The position numbers and the translations under genes are program-made. The notes below the pieces were generated by a model. The model saw only the letters and a program-made list of their open reading frames with translations, made no database searches and had not been told where the DNA came from. A stretch of DNA of 6,632 bases, taken from CALBPI01 sp039700805. GTDB taxonomy: Bacteria; Pseudomonadota; Gammaproteobacteria; Steroidobacterales; Woeseiaceae. The stretch covers positions 1-6,632 of the forward strand of contig JBCAZE010000166.1 of the NCBI GenBank assembly GCA_039700805.1. The letters run 5' to 3'. Shown here one piece after another: positions 1 through 5,061 of the stretch; the stretch's first letter is position 1; every line of letters begins with the position of its first letter.

Positions 1-597
1 TCCGAACGCAAAAGCGAAACTATTGGTAGAGAACGACTGATCGTTAAGGGTGACTTTAATCGTTCTAGGCTTGCCATCACGCAAGACTTTGAGGTTGATT
101 GAATCGCCCTCTTCTTTGTCCTTTAACACCTTCCCAATGGCGAGACTCGCCTCCATGGTGTCGACCTCGGTCAGGGACTTTGTGTCGACAGCCAACAAAC
201 GGTCACCAACCAAAATGCCGGCATCGGCCGCGGCGCTTCCCGGTGATACGGACATGACCTTGATGCCTTCACCATCGCGTTCGCCATTCACGCGGGTCGA
301 ACTCAACGCCACGCCCAATTTCGGGCCATCGCCGTGCAATCGACCACCACTAGAGTTAACAACCAACCGGCGAGTACGCCCTTCCGTCAGTCTCGCGACT
401 TCCTCCGCGGCCTCCTGCAATCGGATCTCAGCTTCCCTCAGCTTTTGCTCCGCTTCGATTTCCACCTGACGTCGCTCTTCTTCCGCTTTAATCTCCATCT
501 TGCGGCGCTCTTGCTCGGTTTCGCTTTGTGCGCCAGCCGCACCAGCCAAAGCCAGTAACACCATCGCAGCAAGCCTTGTGGTGGTTAAAAACTTCAT
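1..597 (-). CDS. Secreted coiled-coil and PDZ-domain protein (C-terminus cut by window edge)
   Basis: An open frame starts with ATG at 597 and runs off the left edge after 199 codons without a stop. A good ribosome site (TAGGAGA) lies about 7 bases before the ATG. Residues 1-23 form a signal peptide: a short basic n-region, a hydrophobic core, then AGAAGA before Q24. Residues 26-72 are rich in Glu, Arg, Gln and Lys with heptad-like spacing, so a coiled coil is likely. Residues 90-185 look like a PDZ domain, with the carboxylate-loop-like LGVAL (94-98), SPGSAAADAG (118-127) and GDRLLAVD (131-138). No protease catalytic domain is seen in the visible part, unlike DegP/DegS or RseP. The product is probably periplasmic or lipid-independent envelope-associated. 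It lies 38 bases downstream of the putative anti-sigma gene on the same strand, so it may be co-transcribed with it and may be a sensor or a target of the sigma system; that role is inference. Its true C-terminus lies outside the window. Confidence 0.85.
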   Translation of the reverse strand, partial: MKFLTTTRLAAMVLLALAGAAGAQSETEQERRKMEIKAEEERRQVEIEAEQKLREAEIRLQEAAEEVARLTEGRTRRLVVNSSGGRLHGDGPKLGVALSSTRVNGERDGEGIKVMSVSPGSAAADAGILVGDRLLAVDTKSLTEVDTMEASLAIGKVLKDKEEGDSINLKVLRDGKPRTIKVTLNDQSFSTNSFAFAFG

Positions 598-635
598 AAT
601 TTGTCTCCTAGGCGAATATCCAAATCTCAAAAAAA

Positions 636-1169
636 CTAGAGCCAGACCGCTGCGGTCGGCTGCGCACCAGCCCGCAGTGACACGAGTGACGTCATCAAAC
701 CAACCCGCTCACGCAAAAGCGTCTCGCGCGCACTGGCCTGCTCATAAACACCACTGGTATTCAGGCGCTGGTCTATCGTCGCGACACGGTCCTCAAGGGC
801 CGTGATCGTGCTCGCCGTGCCGACACGCTGAACGCGTCCTTCAGCGGGCAGAGCCGCCAACAGTCGATCCAAGTACGCGGACTCGGCCGCCAACGATTCA
901 AGCGTGTCAGCATCGGTCGCGGGCTGTGTTAGCGTCGCAATCTCGGGAACCGGTTTGTCGTCGGTTGCCGATAGGGTCACAACAGCGATAGAAGTCAACA
1001 GCACCGTGGCGGCAAGGGCCGCGGGCAAATACCAACGCCGTTTCGGCGTCGCAGTCTCGGCCAAAGCATGCAATGCGCTCATCGTCTCAGCAGATGGCTG
1101 CAGTTGTGGCAAAGCCTTCAACGCATCCGCGATATCCGAATCCGGTCGGCTGATCAATCTCAATCTCAT
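636..1169 (-). CDS. Single-pass membrane protein, putative anti-sigma factor
   Basis: This 177-residue protein starts at ATG 1169, whose bases overlap the sigma-factor stop as ATGA, a sign of translational coupling. GACGAGG lies about 8 bases upstream. A GTG at 1178 would add three residues and cannot be excluded. Residues 1-45 are a short cytoplasmic segment ending in a basic PKRRW. Residues 46-66 are one transmembrane helix (WYLPAALAATVLLTSIAVVTL region). Residues 67-177 would be periplasmic and are largely helical, with leucine-rich stretches around 88-108 and 125-165. The protein has no cysteine, so the HxxxCxxC zinc anti-sigma motif is absent. I do not recognise the sequence as a named family. 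The anti-sigma call rests on gene order, overlap with an ECF sigma gene and RseA-like topology (short cytoplasmic head, one helix, periplasmic tail). It could instead be another membrane partner of the sigma factor. Confidence 0.7.
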   Translation of the reverse strand: MRLRLISRPDSDIADALKALPQLQPSAETMSALHALAETATPKRRWYLPAALAATVLLTSIAVVTLSATDDKPVPEIATLTQPATDADTLESLAAESAYLDRLLAALPAEGRVQRVGTASTITALEDRVATIDQRLNTSGVYEQASARETLLRERVGLMTSLVSLRAGAQPTAAVWL

Positions 1170-1762
1170 AACGAGCACCTCGTCCTTTCATTCGCGTCTT
1201 TCGTCGCGCCTACCGGCTGCGAATCGGTATCGAGATGGACGCGTAACTGTTTGTGCGCACGCGACAGCGTCGACTTCGAGAAAGACAACGATTTGCCCAT
1301 CAGGTCGGCTATTTCCTGATGGGAATATCCTTCAACATCGTAGAGCCAAACGACCGTTCTCGCTGTCGGACTCAAACGTTCTAACGCCTGCTCCAGATCG
1401 ATACCAACATCGACCGAACGCGACAGCGCAGGCTCTGTCGGCAGTTCACCTTGGTTGTCCAATGCAGTCGCACGCTGTTCCCAAGCACTGCGCAAGTGCA
1501 TCAAACAGCGGGTCACCGCAATCCGTCGTACCCAGGTGGCCAGCGCGGATTCGAATCGAAAGTCAGGCAGCGACTTCATCACGACAACAAAAGTCTCTTG
1601 CGTGAGATCGTCTGCCGTCGCATCAGACTGGCAAAGTCGCCTGGCCAGCGTGTACACCGCGGGGGCGAAACAATCGAAGATCGCGGCCAATGCGGCTGCC
1701 TCGCCGGTCTGCGCACGTCGTACTAGCTTGTTGTCCAGGGAAAGTCCCTTAAATCCGCTCAT
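1166..1762 (-). CDS. RNA polymerase sigma factor, ECF (sigma-70 family, RpoE-like)
   Basis: This 198-residue protein has the two-domain layout of extracytoplasmic-function sigma factors, which direct RNA polymerase to stress or envelope genes. Region 2 spans about residues 20-92, with DDLTQETF (51-58) as the core-binding signature, followed by the region 2.3/2.4-like segment FESALATWVRRIAVTRC. Region 4 spans about 123-175: LERLSPTARTVVWLYDVEGY, then a helix-turn-helix ending in SFSKSTLSRAHKQLR (159-174). Region 3 is absent, as is normal for ECF factors. ATG 1762 is the most upstream possible start because TAA lies in frame two codons before it. Its ribosome site is weak (only AAGACG). The 3' end overlaps the putative anti-sigma gene by 4 bases. 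No convincing ECF promoter (GGAAC with CGTC or TCTGA) was seen upstream, so autoregulation cannot be shown. Confidence 0.93.
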   Translation of the reverse strand: MSGFKGLSLDNKLVRRAQTGEAAALAAIFDCFAPAVYTLARRLCQSDATADDLTQETFVVVMKSLPDFRFESALATWVRRIAVTRCLMHLRSAWEQRATALDNQGELPTEPALSRSVDVGIDLEQALERLSPTARTVVWLYDVEGYSHQEIADLMGKSLSFSKSTLSRAHKQLRVHLDTDSQPVGATKDANERTRCSL

Positions 1763-1866
1763 GTCGTCTTAGATGCGGGAGGATCACGAATGGTCGCAAC
1801 GAAATAAAAAAAAGTAGTGATTGCCAATTGTACGCATACGGGGCTTCCATCCAGACGGGTTTGCGC

Positions 1867-1872
1867 TAGAAT
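1867..1872 (+). promoter_or_regulatory. Probable -10 element of the tRNA-Leu promoter
   Basis: TAGAAT matches the sigma-70 -10 consensus at five of six bases and lies 22 bases before the tRNA 5' end. The bases just after it are GC-rich (AGCCCGCC), like the discriminator of stringently controlled stable-RNA promoters. A poor -35 candidate, CTTCCA or TTCCAT, lies 16-17 bases upstream. The divergent intergenic region 1763-1894 also holds an A8 run (1806-1813) and must carry the sigma-operon promoter on the other strand. For that strand TTGGCA (1827-1822) is the only -35-like element, without a good -10. Confidence 0.55.
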
Positions 1873-1894
1873 AGCCCGCCTAACGTGCTGCACT

Positions 1895-1981
1895 GCCAGA
1901 GTGGTGGAATTGGTAGACACGAGGGATTCAAAATCCCTTGCTAGCAATAGCGTGTCGGTTCGAGTCCGACCTCTGGTACCA
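1895..1981 (+). tRNA. tRNA-Leu, anticodon CAA
   Basis: The 87 bases fold as a complete class II tRNA. The acceptor stem is GCCAGAG (1895-1901) with CTCTGGT (1971-1977), the discriminator is A1978, and CCA is encoded at 1979-1981. The D arm is GTG/CAC around GAATTGGTAGA. The anticodon arm is AGGGA/TCCCT around TTCAAAA, giving anticodon CAA (1929-1931), which reads UUG. The long variable arm (TGCTA/TAGCG around GCAA, 1939-1953) is typical of tRNA-Leu. The T arm is GTCGG/CCGAC around TTCGAGT (1954-1970). The first acceptor pair is G1-U72 rather than the usual G1-C72. It is divergent from the sigma operon and lies 52 bases before the Nudix gene on the same strand. Confidence 0.97.
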
Positions 1982-1983
1982 CA

Positions 1984-2000
1984 ACCGTCGTCCTGACGGT
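1984..2000 (+). terminator. Stem-loop just after tRNA-Leu, weak terminator or processing hairpin
   Basis: ACCGTC and GACGGT form a perfect 6-bp stem with a GTCCT loop, beginning two bases after the tRNA CCA end. No T-run follows, so it is not a standard intrinsic terminator. It could limit read-through into the Nudix gene or guide 3' trimming of the tRNA; the sequence does not decide. Confidence 0.3.
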
Positions 2001-2033
2001 CGCGGCAAGCACTGAAATCATGGAAATACCCGG

Positions 2034-2567
2034 ATGAAATACTGCTCCGTCTGCGGCCACGAGGTGATCCGCCAAGTTCCGGAAGGGGATACGCACGAGC
2101 GAGATGTCTGCCCGAATTGCGGCACTATTCACTACGTGAATCCGAAAATCGTCGTTGGTTGCGTCCCGGAGAAAGACGGCAAGATCCTGCTATGTAAACG
2201 CGCGATCGAACCGCGGCTTGGATACTGGACGGTTCCGGCAGGTTTCATGGAGCTCAAAGAAACGATGGCAGAAGGTGCGGCCCGCGAAACCATGGAAGAA
2301 GCATCCGCGGAAGTGGAGATCGGCCATCTTTTTGCGGCCGTTGATGTGCCACATGCGGGTCAGGTACACGTCTTTTACACGGCGAAATTAGTGTCTGATT
2401 TCGCACCGGGGGAAGAAAGCCTGGAAGTCGCTTTGTACGCGCCTGAGGATATCCCGTGGGACGAAATCGCGTTTCCGAGTGGCGTGTTTGCCCTTAAGAA
2501 ATATTTAGAAGATGCAGGCAAAAACAACGGCGTGCATGCCTACACAGCCGAACGCCGCCGTTATTGA
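2034..2567 (+). CDS. Nudix hydrolase with N-terminal zinc ribbon (nucleotide pyrophosphatase)
   Basis: This 177-residue protein hydrolyses a nucleoside diphosphate linked to another moiety, by family. Substrate is not readable here; ADP-ribose, NADH or FAD are known for related zinc-ribbon Nudix enzymes. Residues 1-35 hold a zinc ribbon with C4, C7, C26 and C29 (CSVC and CPNC). The Nudix fold spans about 37-160. The Nudix box is at 70-92, G70-FMELK-E76-x7-RE(84-85)-TM-EE(88-89)-ASA. All metal-binding glutamates are present, but S91 replaces the usual final glycine and T86 the usual aliphatic residue. The protein is shorter than NudC (about 257 residues) and lacks an SQPWPFPxS motif after the box, so it is not NADH pyrophosphatase NudC itself. 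It is probably cytoplasmic. The ribosome site is weak (TGGAA at some distance). It may be transcribed with fdxA, 61 bases downstream. Confidence 0.9.
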   Translation: MKYCSVCGHEVIRQVPEGDTHERDVCPNCGTIHYVNPKIVVGCVPEKDGKILLCKRAIEPRLGYWTVPAGFMELKETMAEGAARETMEEASAEVEIGHLFAAVDVPHAGQVHVFYTAKLVSDFAPGEESLEVALYAPEDIPWDEIAFPSGVFALKKYLEDAGKNNGVHAYTAERRRY

Positions 2568-2628
2568 TGCGACCGTGCGCCATTCGCGATACCATTCGGT
2601 CGTTAGGGGACGTCAGGACAGTTAGCCA

Positions 2629-2952
2629 ATGACATTTGTTGTCACTCAATCATGCATTAAATGTAAGTACACCGATTGCGTCGAAGTGTGCCCAGTGGAC
2701 TGTTTCCATGAAGGGCCCAACTTCCTGGTCATCGATCCCGACGAATGTATCGACTGCACTTTGTGTGAACCAGAATGCCCGGTCGAAGCCATATATTCAG
2801 AAGACGAGATTCCGGCCGGACAAGAGCACTTCCTTGAGTTGAATGCCGAGTTATCGCGCGACTGGCCGGTCATCACCGAAGCCAAAGATCCACCCGCCGA
2901 CGCCGACGACTGGAAGGATCACGAAGACAAGGAATCAATGCTCGAGCGCTAG
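2629..2952 (+). CDS. fdxA: 7Fe ferredoxin FdxA ([3Fe-4S][4Fe-4S])
   Basis: This 107-residue acidic protein matches the 7Fe ferredoxins of Azotobacter FdI and Pseudomonas FdxA in length and cysteine layout. Aligned to FdI with an offset of one, C9, C17 and C50 would bind the 3Fe-4S cluster. C21, C40, C43 and C46 would bind the 4Fe-4S cluster (C40-IDC-TLC-EPECP). C12 and C25 are the extra non-ligand cysteines also seen in that family. The C-terminal part (from about residue 60) includes EHFLELNAELSRDWPVIT, the conserved extension of the type, then an acidic tail. It is a small cytoplasmic electron carrier; its partner here is unknown. AGGA lies 10 bases before the ATG. It follows the Nudix gene and converges with the dsbC-like gene, leaving 39 bases between stops and no visible T-run terminator. 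Confidence 0.96.
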   Translation: MTFVVTQSCIKCKYTDCVEVCPVDCFHEGPNFLVIDPDECIDCTLCEPECPVEAIYSEDEIPAGQEHFLELNAELSRDWPVITEAKDPPADADDWKDHEDKESMLER

Positions 2953-2991
2953 ACGCCGAGCCGACGCCCGGGCCGCTGCGAAACACGCTGC

Positions 2992-3729
2992 CTATTGCGT
3001 CGCGGTAGCCAACGCCAACCGCTGAGCGAGATCCTGTGCTGGCACGTAGCCGGAAATCAAATCACCGTTCGGCAAGACAATCGCCGGGGTACCGTTCAGC
3101 CCTACCGATAGACCAATTTCGAATTGCTTAGCGATTGCGCTCGCGTCGCAGTTCGCCGCTTTCAATGATTTGTCATTTTTGGCGTCGGTCATTGCCTGAC
3201 GTCGGTTGTCCGCACACCATACTTCTTCGGCTTTTTCCCAAGAACGTGTATTCGGACCACTGCGTGGGTAAAAGAGATAGCGAACAGCAATACCGGCTTC
3301 GTTGTAGGCCTGCATTTCTCGGTGCAATTTACGGCAGAAAGTACAGTCGATATCGGTAAAGACCGTCACCGTATGTTCCGCGTCATCAGGACCAAAGGTG
3401 ATCGCACCCGCAACCGTCTCTCCCGACATCAGTTCAAGCCGTCCTGCGGAAATCGCCTCTTGCGTCAGGTTTCGATTTTCCTCAAGGTCAATCAGCTCGC
3501 CTTGGACAAGGTATCGGCCGTCTTCGGTCAGGTAGGCCACCAAAGCACCTTGGCGTATTTCGAGCAGGCCATCGACAGGACCGCGATTGATCGATTCTGG
3601 GGAAATGCGCGGAAACTTCTCAGTAACCGACTGACGCACCTCATCCAACGATGCATCGTCCGCCATCGCAGACGAAATCAAAGCGAACAATGCCGAAGCA
3701 ACGACTAGAACTTTCCGGAAATGTGTCAC
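2992..3729 (-). CDS. dsbC: Periplasmic thiol:disulfide isomerase, DsbC/DsbG family
   Basis: From GTG 3729 the protein has 245 residues. Residues 1-23 are a signal peptide (MTHFRK, hydrophobic core, cleavage after AMA). Residues 24-100 match the DsbC N-terminal dimerisation domain (SVTEKFPRISPESI, GLLEI, VAYLTEDGRYLVQGELIDL). Residues 105-245 are the thioredoxin-like domain. It has active-site C129-T-F-C132 in VFTDIDCTFCRKLH, a second cysteine pair C172/C194 placed like the structural disulfide of DsbC, and the cis-proline in GTPAIV (T214-P215). Such proteins reshuffle wrong disulfides in secreted proteins and are kept reduced by DsbD. The active site differs from E. coli CGYC. GTG 3771 opens the frame earlier (259 residues), but its extra residues precede an already complete signal peptide, and GAGGAG precedes GTG 3729. 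The gene lies downstream of xerD, as in xerD-dsbC-recJ; recJ does not follow here. Confidence 0.9.
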   Translation of the reverse strand: MTHFRKVLVVASALFALISSAMADDASLDEVRQSVTEKFPRISPESINRGPVDGLLEIRQGALVAYLTEDGRYLVQGELIDLEENRNLTQEAISAGRLELMSGETVAGAITFGPDDAEHTVTVFTDIDCTFCRKLHREMQAYNEAGIAVRYLFYPRSGPNTRSWEKAEEVWCADNRRQAMTDAKNDKSLKAANCDASAIAKQFEIGLSVGLNGTPAIVLPNGDLISGYVPAQDLAQRLALATATQ

Positions 3730-3739
3730 TGGATGTGAA

Positions 3740-3745
3740 CTCCTC
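3740..3745 (-). promoter_or_regulatory. Ribosome-binding site supporting the GTG 3729 start of the dsbC-like gene
   Basis: On the minus strand GAGGAG lies 10 bases before GTG 3729, slightly long spacing but the only strong Shine-Dalgarno match in the region. It lies inside the longer frame that would begin at GTG 3771, which argues that translation begins downstream of it and directly at the signal peptide. Confidence 0.5.
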
Positions 3746-3831
3746 ACTCGTATTGCCGCGGATAATCCCACAGGCCCAGGCAGTCAGGCAAGCGCCCAGA
3801 AACTGCATTGTGTGAATGAAGACCGGTGCTA

Positions 3832-3851
3832 CGGGTGAAAAGTTTCACCCG
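3832..3851. repeat. Perfect 20-bp palindrome in the xerD-dsbC gap
   Basis: CGGGTGAAA and TTTCACCCG form a perfect 9-bp inverted repeat with a 2-base centre. It starts 10 bases after the xerD stop on the minus strand and lies about 100 bases before the dsbC-like start. An outer GTGC/GCAC pair (3825-3828 with 3855-3858) could lengthen the stem across a small internal loop. No T-run follows on either strand, so it is not a plain intrinsic terminator. It may be a dimeric-regulator operator or an RNA hairpin. The rest of the gap 3730-3861 shows nothing recognisable. Confidence 0.6.
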
Positions 3852-3861
3852 CCGGCACAAT

Positions 3862-4800
3862 TTACCCGCGTGGGTGGTGACGCTCGTGTAGATCCTTCAT
3901 ACGCTCGCGTGCGACGTGTGTATAGATCTGAGTCGTCGATAGGTCGCTATGCCCCAACAACATTTGGACGACGCGAAGGTCAGCGCCATGATTCAAAAGA
4001 TGCGTGGCAAACGCGTGTCGCAAGCTGTGCGGTGATAGGCCTTCTTGAATATTAGCCTTTTGCGCGTAGCGTTTAATGATGTGCCAAAACGCTTGTCGGG
4101 TCATACGATCACCGCGACGCGTTGGGAACAAATACTCTGTCTGACGTTCAAGAAGGATCTCAAGCCGAGGGCCCTCGATGAAATCGCGTAGCCAGCGCTG
4201 CGATTCCTCACCCAGCGGAATGAGGCGTTCACGATCGCCTTTGCCAACAATCCGAAGTACGCCTTGGTTCAAGTTGACTTGAGACTGCTTCAAGCTGATA
4301 AGCTCCGTGACACGAAGACCTGTCGCGTAAAGCAATTCAAGCATGGCGCGATCCCGGTGACCCAAGGGGTCTGACACGTTAGGCGCTGCCAGAAGCGCTT
4401 CCACTTCATCCTCGGTCAGCGTCTTCGGTAGCGATCGCCCAATGCGTGGCATCGCGATATCAACGGTTGGATCGTCGGTGCGAAGATTTTCATTCGCCAA
4501 GTAGCGATAGAAGCGCCTGAAACTCGAGAGCTGCCTTGCGGTCGAACGCGGCTTGGCTCCCTCTTCAACGCGCCATGCGATGAAGCTCAGCAAGGATTCT
4601 TTGGACGCCTTTTCAATTTCAACGGCATTGCCGGAGAGCCAGCGCGCGAGCGCCATCAAATCGGCGCGGTACGCGCCCAGCGTATTCTTCGATAAGCCGC
4701 GTTCGGCCCATATCGCATCGAGAAACTGATCGATGATCGTCTCTGCATCAGCCAAAGCTGCGCTTTCGTGAGTTTTGTCGTTTGTTGCCATTAAAGCCAT
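3862..4800 (-). CDS. xerD: Site-specific tyrosine recombinase XerD
   Basis: XerD works with XerC and FtsK at the dif site to resolve chromosome dimers. From ATG 4800 the protein has 312 residues. Residues about 20-105 form the SAM-like DNA-binding domain (IDQFLDAIWAERGLSKNTLGAYRADL), and about 125-300 the catalytic domain. The catalytic set is complete: R163 (ATGLRVTEL), K187 (GKGDRERLIP), H258 and R261 (HSLRHAFATHLL), H284 (LLGHSDLSTTQIY) and nucleophile Y293. These sit at a steady 14-15 residue offset from E. coli XerD R148, K172, H244, R247, H270 and Y279. The frame is open up to ATG 4878, but those 26 extra residues are unlike XerD. ATG 4791 (309 residues) is equally possible. No start has a good ribosome site. 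The dsbC-like gene follows, 132 bases away. It is divergent from plsC. Confidence 0.95.
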   Translation of the reverse strand: MALMATNDKTHESAALADAETIIDQFLDAIWAERGLSKNTLGAYRADLMALARWLSGNAVEIEKASKESLLSFIAWRVEEGAKPRSTARQLSSFRRFYRYLANENLRTDDPTVDIAMPRIGRSLPKTLTEDEVEALLAAPNVSDPLGHRDRAMLELLYATGLRVTELISLKQSQVNLNQGVLRIVGKGDRERLIPLGEESQRWLRDFIEGPRLEILLERQTEYLFPTRRGDRMTRQAFWHIIKRYAQKANIQEGLSPHSLRHAFATHLLNHGADLRVVQMLLGHSDLSTTQIYTHVARERMKDLHERHHPRG

Positions 4801-4959
4801 CTGTATACTACTTAGCCTTTGACCCGGAGCATGCCTGTTCGTGCAGCGACATCTCCGGAATTCCTGTTGCCATCGCATTCATTGCTTTGGACTTGGCCGA
4901 GGTATGCGGAGCCCGTATCCCCTCTGGCGACAATAATCCGACGCATGCGACAGAATTGC

Positions 4960-4975
4960 CGTGATCACGGTCACA
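4960..4975. promoter_or_regulatory. CRP-like site 1 in the xerD-plsC divergent region
   Basis: CGTGA-N6-TCACA matches the CRP/Vfr/Clp consensus TGTGA-N6-TCACA at nine of ten half-site bases. It overlaps a perfect 12-bp palindrome, CCGTGATCACGG (4959-4970). It is the leftmost of three such sites in this 261-bp region. Between 4801 and 4959 I see no gene and no clear promoter. Confidence 0.5.
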
Positions 4976-4997
4976 GAACACAAACCCGTTAACATAA

Positions 4998-5013
4998 AGT
5001 GATATGTGTCACA
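4998..5013. promoter_or_regulatory. CRP-like site 2 in the xerD-plsC divergent region
   Basis: AGTGA-N6-TCACA matches the CRP consensus at nine of ten half-site bases. Its centre is 38 bases from that of site 1 and about 56 bases before the plsC ATG. Together with site 3 it also makes an outward-facing pair, GTCACA-N8-TGTGAC (5008-5027). Confidence 0.5.
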
Positions 5014-5021
5014 GTAATCAG

Positions 5022-5037
5022 TGTGACCCAGTGCACA
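5022..5037. promoter_or_regulatory. CRP-like site 3, just upstream of plsC
   Basis: TGTGA-N6-GCACA matches the CRP consensus at nine of ten half-site bases. It ends 24 bases before the plsC start and its centre is 24 bases from that of site 2. At this position it would lie over or after a plsC promoter, which suits repression better than activation; that is inference. Confidence 0.45.
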
Positions 5038-5061
5038 GTTTTTGAGAGTTAGGCATCGAAG

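Noticed and set aside
904..1605. Long plus-strand open frame (233 codons) antisense to the sigma and anti-sigma genes
   Set aside because: It lies opposite two well-supported overlapping genes, its translation is Arg/Ser/Ala-rich without recognisable domains, and it has no supported start site.
1763..1866. ECF-type autoregulatory promoter for the sigma operon
   Set aside because: Minus-strand GGAAGC and GGCAAT were tried as -35 elements, but no CGTC or TCTGA-like -10 lies at 16-17 bases; TTGGCA also lacks a good -10.
2953..2991. Terminator between convergent fdxA and the dsbC-like gene
   Set aside because: The 39 bases are GC-rich with a short GCCCGGGC palindrome but no loop of usable size and no T-run on either strand.
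1895..4800. tRNA-Leu plus tyrosine recombinase as signs of an integrated element
   Set aside because: The recombinase is housekeeping XerD by residue alignment and context, is almost 2 kb from the tRNA, and no duplicated tRNA end (att site) or cargo was seen.
4801..4815. LexA (SOS) box before xerD starting CTGTATAC
   Set aside because: The second half should be ACAG after eight bases but is TAGC, so only half the site is present.
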